Source of the DNA: Janthinobacterium sp. TB1-E2
GTDB lineage: Bacteria > Pseudomonadota > Gammaproteobacteria > Burkholderiales > Burkholderiaceae_D
DNA length: 64,000 nucleotides
NCBI RefSeq assembly: GCF_036885605.1
Contig: NZ_CP142523.1
Location: forward strand, 2,294,001-2,358,000
Reading direction: 5' to 3'
The notes under the pieces were generated by a model that worked only from the letters and a program-made list of their open reading frames with translations, did no database searches and was not told where the DNA came from. A program made the translations under genes and the position numbers. Shown piece by piece: positions 8,371-17,062 of the stretch (its first letter is position 1; each line of letters starts with the position of its first letter).

Positions 8371-8787
8371 ATGAACCACCCTGTACCGCACACCGACGCC
8401 GTCACCATCGACTTTTTGCAAGCGTTCGGCGATGCCTGGAACCGCCACGATATCGATGCCCTGATGGCCGCCATGGCCGACGATTGCGAATTCCACGCCG
8501 TGGCCGGACCTGATTTGCTGGGCAAGAGTTTTGTCGGCCGCGACGCCGTGCGCGCCGGATTCGAGCTGGCCTGGCAAACCTTCCCCGACGCCGCCTGGCT
8601 GAATCCAGAACACTTCGTCAGCGGCGAGCGCGGTGTGACGGAGTCGACGTTTGCCGGCACCAAGGCCGATGGCACGCGCATCGAAGCGCGCATGGTCGAC
8701 ATCTTCACTTTCCGCGACGGCAAGATCGCCGTGAAGAATGCCTTCCGCAAGGATCGCCCACCGGTCGCTACCGGCAACAAAGCCTGA
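8371..8787 (+). CDS. tauX: Taurine dehydrogenase small subunit, NTF2/SnoaL fold
   Basis: The 138-residue protein has the look of a SnoaL/NTF2-like single-domain protein: an N-terminal helix AFGDAWNRHDIDALMAAMAD followed by alternating strands ending FTFRDGKIAVKNAFRKDRP. No signal peptide is seen. Its position between xsc and an FAD oxidoreductase, all upstream of a taurine importer, matches the tauX-tauY pair proposed as taurine dehydrogenase in Rhodobacter-type taurine degraders. The product would be sulfoacetaldehyde for Xsc. GGAG lies about ten bases before the ATG. The function rests mainly on gene order; the fold alone is not specific. Confidence 0.78.
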   Translation: MNHPVPHTDAVTIDFLQAFGDAWNRHDIDALMAAMADDCEFHAVAGPDLLGKSFVGRDAVRAGFELAWQTFPDAAWLNPEHFVSGERGVTESTFAGTKADGTRIEARMVDIFTFRDGKIAVKNAFRKDRPPVATGNKA

Positions 8788-8812
8788 GCCAGCACGTTCA
8801 CCGGGAATGATC

Positions 8813-10252
8813 ATGAACAAACCTGTCGACACCCCATCTGACGTATTGGGCAACAGCACCGCCGCCCGCACGTCCTACGATCCCGCCTACGACCCGCTGG
8901 TGGCCCAGCGCCCCGGCCACGGCAATGCCTACGCGCCCACCTACTGGATCGGCACGGCCGGCGAGCCGCCTGCCGACGACGGCCCCATCACGCATGACAT
9001 CGACGTCGACGTGGCCATCATCGGCTCGGGTTTTACTGGCCTCTCCTGCGCCATCTTTTTGGCCCAGGAACACGGCATCAAGGCGACCGTGCTGGAAGCG
9101 AACCGGGTCAGCTGGGGCTGCAGCACGCGCAACGGCGGCCAGGCGCAATGCACGACGGGCCGCCTGAAGCGCTCGCAGTGGATAGACCGCTATGGCATGG
9201 ACACGGCCTTGAAACTGCACGCGGAAGTGTGCGACGCGATGCAAACGTTCAAGAAGATCACGGCCGACATCGATTGCGAGCCGCAACCAGGCGGTCACCT
9301 GTACATCGCCCACAAGGCGAAAGCCATGCCCGCGCTGGAAAAAGAAGCCAAGATCATGCGCGAGATATTCAAGTACGACGCGCGCATCCTCGACGCCGAC
9401 ACCGTCAAGCGCGAATTCGTCGACGACAAGGAAGCGGCCGGCGCGCTGCACGAGCCTGAAGGCATCGGCATCCACGCGGGCAAGCTGGCCTTCGGCTACC
9501 TGCGCAAGGCCCGTGCGCTGGGCGCCAAGGTACACCCGTCCAGCCCCGTGATGGGCTGGGAAACGCGCAACGGCGTGCATTATCTGCAAACGCCGGGCGG
9601 CGTGGTGCGTGCCCGTTCCGTGGCCGTGGCCACGGGCGGCTACACCTCGCCCCATCTGCATCCGCAAGTGAAGAACCGCCTGCTGCCGATTCTGTCGAAC
9701 TCGCTCGTCACGCGTCCGTTGACCCCAGCGGAAATCGAGGCGTGCAACTTCCGCACCCACCAGGTGATCACCGATACGCGCATTCTGCGCCACTACTACC
9801 GCTTGATGCCGGACAACCGCGTGCAGATCGGCAGCCGCAGCGCCATCACGGGCGCCGACGCGCCGGACGACAAGTACAAACAGTTTTTGATCAACGATTT
9901 GCACCGCAAGTTCCCCGCGCTGACCGGCATCGCCATCGATTATTCGTGGTGGGGCTGGGTCGACGTCAGCCACGACATGATGCCGCGCATCGTGCAACCG
10001 GACCCGAAGCAATCGATTTTCTATTCGCTCGGTTACGGCGGCAACGGCGTCATGTACTCGGCGCAGGCGGGCCGGCGCATGGCCGAGCGCATCGCGGGCA
10101 AGGCCAGCGACACGGGCTTGCCGATCTTCAATTCGAAATTGCCGTACCCGAACATGATGGAACTGGTCGAGTCGCAAGCCTTCGCCCCGTTCCGCCGCCT
10201 GGGCCAGCGCTTCCTGTACCGCTGGTATCACCTGAAGGATGAAGTTTTCTAA
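8813..10252 (+). CDS. tauY: Taurine dehydrogenase large subunit, FAD-dependent (DAO family)
   Basis: The 479-residue flavoprotein belongs to the glycine/D-amino acid oxidase (DAO) family. After about 65 residues of N-terminal extension it has the dinucleotide motif VAIIGSGFTGLSCA (Gly71, Gly73, Gly76), then TRNGGQAQC, and a C-terminal YSLGYGGNGVMYSAQAGRRMAE typical of the FAD-binding end. As TauY it would deaminate taurine oxidatively to sulfoacetaldehyde, using TauX as partner. It starts 25 bases after tauX. I chose the ATG at 8813 because GGGA sits six bases before it; an in-frame ATG at 8807 is possible. The assignment depends on family plus context. Confidence 0.8.
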   Translation: MNKPVDTPSDVLGNSTAARTSYDPAYDPLVAQRPGHGNAYAPTYWIGTAGEPPADDGPITHDIDVDVAIIGSGFTGLSCAIFLAQEHGIKATVLEANRVSWGCSTRNGGQAQCTTGRLKRSQWIDRYGMDTALKLHAEVCDAMQTFKKITADIDCEPQPGGHLYIAHKAKAMPALEKEAKIMREIFKYDARILDADTVKREFVDDKEAAGALHEPEGIGIHAGKLAFGYLRKARALGAKVHPSSPVMGWETRNGVHYLQTPGGVVRARSVAVATGGYTSPHLHPQVKNRLLPILSNSLVTRPLTPAEIEACNFRTHQVITDTRILRHYYRLMPDNRVQIGSRSAITGADAPDDKYKQFLINDLHRKFPALTGIAIDYSWWGWVDVSHDMMPRIVQPDPKQSIFYSLGYGGNGVMYSAQAGRRMAERIAGKASDTGLPIFNSKLPYPNMMELVESQAFAPFRRLGQRFLYRWYHLKDEVF

Positions 10253-10321
10253 AAGCAGCACTGCAGTTCAAGTCGTCGCATGAGCTGGCATAGACCGGCC
10301 AGCGGCGCCATCCGCAAGGAT

Positions 10322-10354
10322 GTTATTGCCCGAACGTTCACACATAACAATAAC
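10322..10354. promoter_or_regulatory. Inverted repeat upstream of tauA
   Basis: GTTATTG at 10322-10328 is mirrored exactly by CAATAAC at 10348-10354, with 19 bases between. It sits just before the tauA ribosome site (GGAG at 10357-10360) in a short AT-rich spacer after tauY. It could be an operator or a weak hairpin at the start of the tauABC message. No regulator can be assigned. Confidence 0.4.
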
Positions 10355-10366
10355 TTGGAGTGAGAC

Positions 10367-11428
10367 ATGAACACAAATACGAGCAAAACCCCGAGCAAAA
10401 CAGGTTTTTCAACGATGCGCCGCGCCGTCCTCGGCACCCTGGTGCTGGGTGCCGCCCTGGCTTCCAGCGGTACCGCCTTCGCGCAAAGCAAGGAAGTGAC
10501 GATAGCCTACCAGGAAATCAACGGTCCCTTCCTCGTCGCGATCGCCAGCGGCGAAGTGGAAAAAACCACCGGCTATAAAATCAACTGGCGCAAGTTCGAC
10601 TCGGGCGCCAAGGTGGCCACCGGCATGGCGTCCGGCGACGTGCAGATCGGCGTCATCGGTTCCAGTCCCTTGACGGCGGCCGTCAGCCGCGGCGTCGACC
10701 TGCAGCTGTTCTGGATCATCGACGACATCAATGAAGCGGAAGCGATGGTGGCCCGCAATGGCGCCGGCATCACCAAGCCCACGGACTTGCGCGGCAAGAA
10801 GATCGCCGTGCCATTCGTGTCCACCACGCACTTCCACACCATGTTCGCGCTGGAAACGTGGGGCATCAAGCCCACGGAAGTGAAACTGCTCAACATGCAG
10901 CCGAACCAGATCGCCGCTGCCTGGGAACGCGGCGACATCGACGCCGCCTTCGTGTGGGACCCAGCCTTGAGCAAGCTCAAGCAAAACGGCAAGGTGCTCG
11001 TCACGTCCGGCGAATTGAGCAAGAAGGGCAAGGCCACGTTTGACGGCATGGCCGTCGAGCGCGCCTGGGGCGAAGCGAACGCCGACTTCATGGCCAAGTT
11101 CGTCAAGGTGATGGCCGCTGCCGACGCCGACTACCGCGCCAATCCGAAGGCGTGGACCATCGATTCCCCGCAAGTGAAAGCCAACGTCAAGCATTCGGGC
11201 GCGGCCGCCAAGGACGTGGCCGCTTCCGTGGCCTTGTACGCCTACCCATCGCTGCAAGAGCAGGCTTCGCCGGCCTGGCTCGGCGGCGGGGCCAAGGGCG
11301 GCGTGGCGCAAGCCTTGCTGGCCACGGCGCAATTCCTCAAGGGCGAAGGCAAGATCGACACCCTGGCAACAGATTACGCCAAGTATGTGACACCCAGGTA
11401 TGCACAGGCCGCCGGCCTGCTGAAGTAA
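10367..11428 (+). CDS. tauA: Taurine ABC transporter substrate-binding protein
   Basis: The 353-residue protein has a signal peptide (about 1-39, cleavage after TAFA) and then the NMT1/TauA-type binding fold. ITIAYQ-like opening residues (VTIAYQEINGP), IGVIGSSPLTAAVSRGVDLQ and NQIAAAWERGDIDAAFVWDP are typical of TauA proteins. It would bind taurine in the periplasm and deliver it to TauBC. It is followed by a stem-loop and then tauB. Related proteins bind other sulfonates, but adjacency to xsc and tauXY favours taurine. Confidence 0.92.
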   Translation: MNTNTSKTPSKTGFSTMRRAVLGTLVLGAALASSGTAFAQSKEVTIAYQEINGPFLVAIASGEVEKTTGYKINWRKFDSGAKVATGMASGDVQIGVIGSSPLTAAVSRGVDLQLFWIIDDINEAEAMVARNGAGITKPTDLRGKKIAVPFVSTTHFHTMFALETWGIKPTEVKLLNMQPNQIAAAWERGDIDAAFVWDPALSKLKQNGKVLVTSGELSKKGKATFDGMAVERAWGEANADFMAKFVKVMAAADADYRANPKAWTIDSPQVKANVKHSGAAAKDVAASVALYAYPSLQEQASPAWLGGGAKGGVAQALLATAQFLKGEGKIDTLATDYAKYVTPRYAQAAGLLK

Positions 11429-11441
11429 ACGTTGTGCGATG

Positions 11442-11459
11442 GCGCGCCTGCGGGCGCGC
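11442..11459 (+). other. Intercistronic stem-loop between tauA and tauB
   Basis: GCGCGCC (11442-11448) pairs exactly with GGCGCGC (11453-11459) around a TGCG tetraloop. No T-run follows, so it is not a classic terminator. Hairpins after binding-protein genes often protect the upstream message from 3' decay and raise binding protein over permease levels. Confidence 0.55.
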
Positions 11460-11509
11460 TGACTGAACAGAGTGCGTTGAACTGAAGTGACTACACCTAT
11501 GCGGGGCAC

Positions 11510-12328
11510 ATGATGGAAAATCTCTACGTCAAGGATGTCAGCGTGATTTATCCGGGCAAGACGGCCGGTGAACGCGTACATGCCTTAAATAATATCAATC
11601 TCACCATCAATAGCGGCGACTTCGTCGTCGCGCTCGGTGCCTCGGGCTGCGGCAAGACCACCTTGCTCAGCCTGATGGCGGGCTTTATCGCCCCATCCAA
11701 GGGCGAAATCATGTTGGGCAGCAACAAGGTGGAAGGGCCGGGTGCCGACCGTGGCGTCGTGTTCCAGAAACATGCCTTGCTGCCATGGCTGAACGTGATG
11801 GAAAACGTGGAATTCGGCTTGAAGCTGCAAGGCGTGGCTAAAGCCGTGCGGCGCGAACAGGCGGCAAAAAACCTCGCGCTGGTGGGCTTGAAGGACTTTC
11901 ACGACAATATGATTTATCAATTGTCGGGCGGCATGCAGCAAAGGGTGGGCATCGCCCGCGCCCTGACCAGCAATCCCGCCATGCTGCTGATGGATGAACC
12001 GATGGCCGCGCTCGACGCGCTGACGCGCGAAACCATCCAGGAATTGCTGCTCGATATCTGGGCCAAGTCCAGCACCATGTTCTTCTTCATTACCCACAGC
12101 GTCGACGAGGCGCTGTTCCTGGCGAACCGGCTGATCGTCATGTCGCCCCGTCCGGGCCGCATCACGCACACGTATGAACTCGATTTCAACAAGCGCTTCC
12201 TCGAATGCCGCGATGCGCGCGCCGTGAAATCGAGCCCGGACTTCATCAAGATGCGCGAAACGGTGCTCAACATCATTTATGGTGACGAGCGCGCCGTCAA
12301 TAAAGAGCTGGAGGTGTCCCATGCATAG
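11510..12328 (+). CDS. tauB: Taurine ABC transporter ATP-binding protein
   Basis: The 272-residue ATPase shows Walker A GASGCGKTT (Lys49), signature QLSGGMQQR, Walker B MLLMDEPMAALD and the H-loop ITHSVDEA, in the NrtD/SsuB/TauB subfamily arrangement. It would power taurine import on the cytoplasmic side. A second ATG lies at 11513; the first is used here. The last eight bases overlap the tauC start, so translation is coupled. Confidence 0.93.
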   Translation: MMENLYVKDVSVIYPGKTAGERVHALNNINLTINSGDFVVALGASGCGKTTLLSLMAGFIAPSKGEIMLGSNKVEGPGADRGVVFQKHALLPWLNVMENVEFGLKLQGVAKAVRREQAAKNLALVGLKDFHDNMIYQLSGGMQQRVGIARALTSNPAMLLMDEPMAALDALTRETIQELLLDIWAKSSTMFFFITHSVDEALFLANRLIVMSPRPGRITHTYELDFNKRFLECRDARAVKSSPDFIKMRETVLNIIYGDERAVNKELEVSHA

Positions 12329-13202
12329 CCCATCCGCCGTGGGATTTCCTCCCACTACCGCCAAGCGCGCTGGCTTCTTTGGCCGCCTGTTCGCTCCCCG
12401 CTGCGCCATGCCAGGCGAAGCGTTCGGGGCGCCGGGGCAGGGCAATTCCAGCCGCATCGCCACCGTCACCGTCATCGCTGTATTGCTGTTGTGGTTTGGC
12501 GTGACGGCCAGCGGCATGGTCAAGCCGCTGTTCCTGCCGTCGCCGCAAGCCGTCTATGAAAAATTCATCATGGCGGCCACCACCGGTTTCGGCGGCGCCA
12601 CCCTGTGGGAACACACTGTCGCCAGTCTGGTGCGTGTGTTCGGCGCGTTTGGCCTGGCCTGCCTGTTCGCCATTCCCATCGGCGTGATGATGGGCGTCAA
12701 CCGCGTGGCACGCGGCATTTTCGATCCCTTGATCGAGTTCTACCGTCCGCTGCCGCCGCTCGCTTACTTGCCACTGGTCATCATCTGGTTCGGCATCGGC
12801 GAGTTTTCGAAGGTCTACCTGATCTTCCTGGCCATCTTCGCGCCGATGGCCATCGCGGCCCGCGCTGGCGTCAGCTCCGTGTCGCTGGAGCAAATCCACG
12901 CGGCGTACTCGATGGGCGCCACGCGTTTCCAGGTCATCGTGCACGTGATCCTGCGTGCCGCGATTCCGGAAATCCTCACCGGCATGCGTATCGGCATCGG
13001 CGTGGGCTGGACCACCCTGGTGGCCGGCGAAATGGTGGCGGCCACGCGCGGCCTCGGCTACATGGTGCTCAGCGCTTCCGAGTTCCTGGCCAGCGATGTG
13101 GTGATCATGGGCATTATCGTGATTGGCTTCTTCGCTTTCCTGTTTGATTTGATGATGCGTTACCTCGAACGTACCCTCGTGCCATGGAAGGGCAAGGTGT
13201 AA
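12321..13202 (+). CDS. tauC: Taurine ABC transporter permease
   Basis: The 293-residue inner membrane permease belongs to the SsuC/TauC family. Six membrane spans are visible, and the cytoplasmic EAA-type loop reads AAYSMGATRFQVIVHVIL (about 195-215), the site that contacts TauB. The ATG at 12321 has GGAGG nine bases upstream inside tauB and overlaps the tauB stop. The N-terminus carries about 45 extra polar residues before the first span. A strong terminator follows 10 bases after the stop, closing the tauABC unit. Confidence 0.92.
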   Translation: MHSPSAVGFPPTTAKRAGFFGRLFAPRCAMPGEAFGAPGQGNSSRIATVTVIAVLLLWFGVTASGMVKPLFLPSPQAVYEKFIMAATTGFGGATLWEHTVASLVRVFGAFGLACLFAIPIGVMMGVNRVARGIFDPLIEFYRPLPPLAYLPLVIIWFGIGEFSKVYLIFLAIFAPMAIAARAGVSSVSLEQIHAAYSMGATRFQVIVHVILRAAIPEILTGMRIGIGVGWTTLVAGEMVAATRGLGYMVLSASEFLASDVVIMGIIVIGFFAFLFDLMMRYLERTLVPWKGKV

Positions 13203-13211
13203 GACGTTCCT

Positions 13212-13259
13212 GGGAGTGGCGCGCACGCCACAAGTGTTGCCGCCGCTCCCATTTTTTTT
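13212..13259 (+). terminator. Rho-independent terminator after tauC
   Basis: GGGAGTGGCG (13212-13221) pairs with CGCCGCTCCC (13241-13250), one G-T wobble, and is followed by A and eight T (13252-13259). The remaining spacer up to 13494 holds no convincing gene; it should contain the promoter of the permease-sorAB unit. Confidence 0.8.
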
Positions 13260-13494
13260 AACCAGTAATAACCCAGCAATACCCCGTACTTACTCTCCAG
13301 CGCGCTTGCCTCTTGGCGACCGCGCCGGGCCGCTGCATTTCCAGATTGACTTATGGCATGCAGCCAACCAGACTGATTTGATGATGTATCGATGCTGCTT
13401 GACGGTGTTGCCTAAATAAAACAAAGCCGCGCGGCAGAAACATGCCGCAGCAGGCCAGGGCGCACCGAGCTTCAGATATTACTAGGAGACACAC

Positions 13495-14922
13495 ATGATT
13501 AGCGACAACCACAACAACACCGGCTTGCAGCACTCGCTGAAGCAACGCCACATGAGCATGATCGCCATTGGCGGCGTGATCGGCGCCGGCCTCTTTGTCG
13601 GCAGCGGCGTCATCGCCAAGGCCGCCGGCCCGGCCGCCATCCTGTCCTTCCTGCTCACGGGCGGCCTCGTCGTCCTGATCATGCGCATGCTGGGCGAGCT
13701 GGCTTCGTCCTTGCCCGTGGTCGGCTCCTTTTACGAATATGCGCGCCTGGCCTTCGACGACAAGCCGAAGGTCTCGAAATTCCTCGGCTTCATGAGCGGC
13801 TGGATGTACTGGTATTTCTGGGTCGTCGTCGTGGCCCTGGAAGCCATCGCCGGCGCCAAGCTCGTCAACTTCTGGCTGCCCGACGTGCCGTCATGGTCGA
13901 TAAGCCTGGTGCTGCTCGTCTCGATGACCATCCTTAACCTGTTCTCCGTGAAAGCGTTCGGCGAATTCGAATTCTGGTTCGCCTCGATCAAGGTGGTTGC
14001 CATCATCGTCTTCCTGTTCGTCGGTGCCCTGTTCATCACGGGTAGCTTGCCCAACAGCATCCCGACCCTGGGTTTCTTGACCAGCAACGGCGGCTTCATG
14101 CCCCACGGCTGGGGACCGGTGCTCAGTGGCGCCGTCGCCGCCACGGCCTTTTATTCGGGCGCCGAGATCGTCACCATCGCCGCCGCCGAAACGTCGGACC
14201 CGGCCAAGGCCATCGCCCGTGCCACCAATTCCGTCATCACACGCGTGCTGATGTTCTATGTCGGTTCCATGTTTGTCGTCGTCTGCATCGTGCCATGGGA
14301 TTCGCCAGCCATCGCCACGCCCTTCGTCAGCGCCCTGACCGTCATGAATATCCCGTACGCGGCCCACATCATGAACGCCATCATTTTGACGGCCGTGCTG
14401 TCGGCCCTCAATTCCAGCCTGTACGCCTCGTCGCGCATGATCTTTGCGCTGACGCGCCGTGGCGATGCCCCGACGGGCCTGGTCAAGCTGAGCAAGAACG
14501 GCGTGCCGATCCGCGCCATTTTGTTCAGCACCTTGTTCGCCTATTTCGCCATTGCCGTATCGTATGTGTCGGCCGACCTCGTGTTCCCCTTCATCGTCAA
14601 TTCCTACGGCATCCTGATCCTGTTCGTCTACCTGCTCATTGCGATATCTCAATTGCGTTTGCGCCGCCGCCTCGAGCGCGAATGCCCGGAACGCATCAAG
14701 GTGCGCATGTGGCTGTTCCCCTACCTGACGTATTTCACCATCTTCGCCATGCTGGTGATCCTCGGCGCCATGAGCGTGTCGTCCGATACGGAGCAGCGCG
14801 TGTCGTTCTGGTTCGGCCTGTTGAGCGTGGTCATCATGAGCGTCATGTACTACATCAAGAAGCTCGTCAACGACGACCGCAACGGCGACAACGAAGCCAA
14901 AGTGGAGCTCAAACATGTCTGA
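13495..14922 (+). CDS. APC-family amino acid permease (GABA permease-like)
   Basis: The 475-residue protein has about twelve hydrophobic segments and the APC opening RHMSMIAIGGVIGAGLFVGS, typical of GabP/AroP-type proton symporters. The consensus AFYSGAEIVTIAAAETSDP lies in the middle. It would import an amino acid-like solute across the inner membrane. The gene overlaps sorA by eight bases, which ties it to sulfonate metabolism, so a role in uptake of taurine or a related amino-sulfonate is plausible but unproven. AGGAG lies eight bases before the ATG. Substrate cannot be read from the sequence. Confidence 0.85.
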   Translation: MISDNHNNTGLQHSLKQRHMSMIAIGGVIGAGLFVGSGVIAKAAGPAAILSFLLTGGLVVLIMRMLGELASSLPVVGSFYEYARLAFDDKPKVSKFLGFMSGWMYWYFWVVVVALEAIAGAKLVNFWLPDVPSWSISLVLLVSMTILNLFSVKAFGEFEFWFASIKVVAIIVFLFVGALFITGSLPNSIPTLGFLTSNGGFMPHGWGPVLSGAVAATAFYSGAEIVTIAAAETSDPAKAIARATNSVITRVLMFYVGSMFVVVCIVPWDSPAIATPFVSALTVMNIPYAAHIMNAIILTAVLSALNSSLYASSRMIFALTRRGDAPTGLVKLSKNGVPIRAILFSTLFAYFAIAVSYVSADLVFPFIVNSYGILILFVYLLIAISQLRLRRRLERECPERIKVRMWLFPYLTYFTIFAMLVILGAMSVSSDTEQRVSFWFGLLSVVIMSVMYYIKKLVNDDRNGDNEAKVELKHV

Positions 14923-16141
14923 CACGACCTTGTTGCCCGCAGGCCGGCGCCGCTTCCTGCGCACGACGGCTGCCCTGGGCGCCGCCGCCGTGGCGGGGCC
15001 ATCCTTGGCGGAGTCCGCCTCAGTGACTTTGCCGTTTGAAAATGGCGAGCGCGAACTGGTGGCTTTCCCGCAAAAGCGCCCGCTGATCCTGCTGACCAGC
15101 CGTCCGCCCCAGCTGGAAACGCCGTTCAGCGTCTTCAGCGAAGGTGCGATCACGCCCAACGATGCGTTCTTCGTGCGCTACCACTGGAGCGGCTTGCCCG
15201 CCAGCATAGACGGCGGCAGCTACCGCCTTCGCATCGGCGGCCTCGTGAAGACGCCTTTGGAACTGTCGCTGGCCGAACTGAAGCAGCTGGCCGATCCGGT
15301 CGACGTGGTGGCTGTCACGCAATGTTCGGGCAACAGCCGCGGTTTCTTTTCCCCGCGCGCCAACGGCGGGCAGCTGGGCAATGGCGCCATGGGCAATGCC
15401 CGCTGGACGGGTATCCCACTGAAAACCGTGCTGGAAAAGGCCGGTATCGCGGCCAGCGCCGTGCAGGTCGCCTTCAATGGCCTGGAAACGCCGCCCGTGG
15501 GCGACGGCCCCGATTTTCAAAAAGCCTTGTCCGTCGAGCACATCATGGCCGGTGACGTGATGCTGGCCTGGGCCATGAATGGTGAGGACATTCCTTTCCT
15601 CAACGGCTACCCGCTGCGCCTGATCGTGCCGGGGTTCTATGGCACCTACTGGGTCAAGCACCTGAGCGACATCACGGTGCTCGACAAACCGTTCGACGGC
15701 TTCTGGATGAGCACGGGCTACCGCATCCCCGACAATGGCTCCGGCTTCATCGAGCCAGGCGCGCCCGTGGGCAAGACGACGCCGATCAGCCGCCTCAACG
15801 TGCGCTCCTTCATCACCAGCGTGCACGATGGCGCGCAAGTGAAAGCGGGGCGCGACCTGGCCCTGCGCGGCATCGCCTTTGACGGCGGCCAGGGCATCAG
15901 CGAAGTGACTGTCTCGTCTGACGGTGGCCAGACGTGGCAGGAAGCGAAGCTGGGCAAGGACCTGGGACGTTTTTCGTTCCGCGAGTGGACGATGGTCATC
16001 AAGGCGCCGCGCAAGGGCAAGCACGTGTTGATGGTGCGCGCCGTCAACCGCATCGGCCAGAGCCAGCCCATGAAAGCCCTGTGGAATCCCATGGGTTATA
16101 TGCGCAACGTGGTGGAAACCACGCGCATCCAGGCAGTCTGA
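14915..16141 (+). CDS. sorA: Sulfite dehydrogenase molybdopterin subunit
   Basis: The 408-residue protein oxidises sulfite to sulfate in the periplasm. A Tat signal is present (RRRFLRTTAALGAAAVAG, about 11-28). The molybdenum-ligating cysteine is Cys137 in TQCSGNSRG. The C-terminal half (about 285-400) is the Mo-co oxidoreductase dimerisation domain, with VTVSSDGGQTW and a late SQPMKALWNPMGY. The gene overlaps the permease stop as ATGTCTGA. It is followed 10 bases later by the cytochrome gene, so the pair forms a SorAB-type enzyme. It would remove the sulfite released by Xsc. Confidence 0.93.
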   Translation: MSDTTLLPAGRRRFLRTTAALGAAAVAGPSLAESASVTLPFENGERELVAFPQKRPLILLTSRPPQLETPFSVFSEGAITPNDAFFVRYHWSGLPASIDGGSYRLRIGGLVKTPLELSLAELKQLADPVDVVAVTQCSGNSRGFFSPRANGGQLGNGAMGNARWTGIPLKTVLEKAGIAASAVQVAFNGLETPPVGDGPDFQKALSVEHIMAGDVMLAWAMNGEDIPFLNGYPLRLIVPGFYGTYWVKHLSDITVLDKPFDGFWMSTGYRIPDNGSGFIEPGAPVGKTTPISRLNVRSFITSVHDGAQVKAGRDLALRGIAFDGGQGISEVTVSSDGGQTWQEAKLGKDLGRFSFREWTMVIKAPRKGKHVLMVRAVNRIGQSQPMKALWNPMGYMRNVVETTRIQAV

Positions 16142-16151
16142 GGAGAACCAT

Positions 16152-16763
16152 ATGAAGATCTTGTTTGCCGCGCTGGCACTGTCGGCGGCGGGCGGCGCGT
16201 GCGCGCTGGAAATCCATTTACCGCCGGAAACGGCGACCTACAAAGCCAGCGAATTGCCCGGCTACCAGCTGGTGCAGCGCAATTGCATGACGTGCCACGC
16301 GGCCCAGTATGCATCGAGCCAGCCGCCCGCTTCGCCGCGCGCCTACTGGGAAGCGACCGTCAAGAAGATGAAAAAGCCGTTTGGCGCCCAGTTTGACGAC
16401 GCGGACGTGCCGGCCATGGTCGATTACCTGGTGAAAACCTATGGCGTGGAGCGGGGCGCCGCCTTACCTGCGGCCGTCGCCAAACCCGTGGCAGCCGCTG
16501 TCCCGGCCGCCAGCGGCAAGGATGTGAAAACCTTGCTGGCGGCGAACGGCTGCATGGCTTGCCATGCGCTTGACCAGAAAGTGGTCGGCCCCGGCTTTGC
16601 GGAAGTGGCGGCCAGGTACAAGGGCAAGGATGGAGTCGCCGCCGTGGCGGCCAACATCCGCAGTGGCGGCACCGGCAAATGGGGCCCCGTGCCGATGCCG
16701 CCGTTCAGCCAGCTGAGCGAAGCGGATGCGGCGGCCTTGGCGAGGTACGTGCTGAACCGATAA
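16152..16763 (+). CDS. sorB: Diheme cytochrome c, sulfite dehydrogenase electron acceptor
   Basis: The 203-residue protein has a Sec signal (cleavage near residue 19) and two CxxCH heme sites: CMTCH at 45-49 and CMACH at 134-138. The first half resembles the SorB cytochrome (YQLVQRNCMTCH, then YWEATVKKMKKPFGA). After an Ala/Pro/Val-rich linker (about 103-122) the second half looks like a class I c-type domain with GPGFAEVAARY and a MPPFSQL axial Met candidate. Characterised SorB is monoheme, so this is a fusion of SorB with a second cytochrome. AGGAG precedes the ATG. Electrons would pass from SorA through both hemes to the respiratory chain. Confidence 0.85.
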   Translation: MKILFAALALSAAGGACALEIHLPPETATYKASELPGYQLVQRNCMTCHAAQYASSQPPASPRAYWEATVKKMKKPFGAQFDDADVPAMVDYLVKTYGVERGAALPAAVAKPVAAAVPAASGKDVKTLLAANGCMACHALDQKVVGPGFAEVAARYKGKDGVAAVAANIRSGGTGKWGPVPMPPFSQLSEADAAALARYVLNR

Positions 16764-16825
16764 GTTCGTCCCGGACGCGCGGCAACCCGTAATACCACTT
16801 GCCGCCACCCATACCGCGCGGTATT

Positions 16826-16857
16826 GCCCGCTGCCATTGCGCAGCGGGCTTTTTTTT
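16826..16857 (+). terminator. Rho-independent terminator after sorB
   Basis: GCCCGCTGC (16826-16834) pairs perfectly with GCAGCGGGC (16841-16849) around a six-base loop, followed by eight T (16850-16857). It ends the permease-sorAB transcript. The rest of the spacer to 17062 is AT-rich and contains the GH19 chitinase promoter and its AGGAGA ribosome site. Confidence 0.92.
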
Positions 16858-17062
16858 ACCTGTCCCATTCGCCGCCGCATCGCTTGCCAATGCAGCGGTC
16901 ACATGCACTGGTACTGTAAAAAACACCGTTATATAAAACCACTTGACTACCAATTTAGGGCGTCGCATTCTCTGTGCAGAAAGCCGATGCTTCGCTGTGC
17001 TTTCTTTACGTACAACATAAAAAGCTACTTCGATAGTTTTCGTATAACGTTCAGGAGACATT

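Noticed and set aside
13216..13419. A 67-codon open frame between tauC and the permease gene.
   Set aside because: It runs through the tauC terminator, lacks a ribosome site and encodes no recognisable protein.
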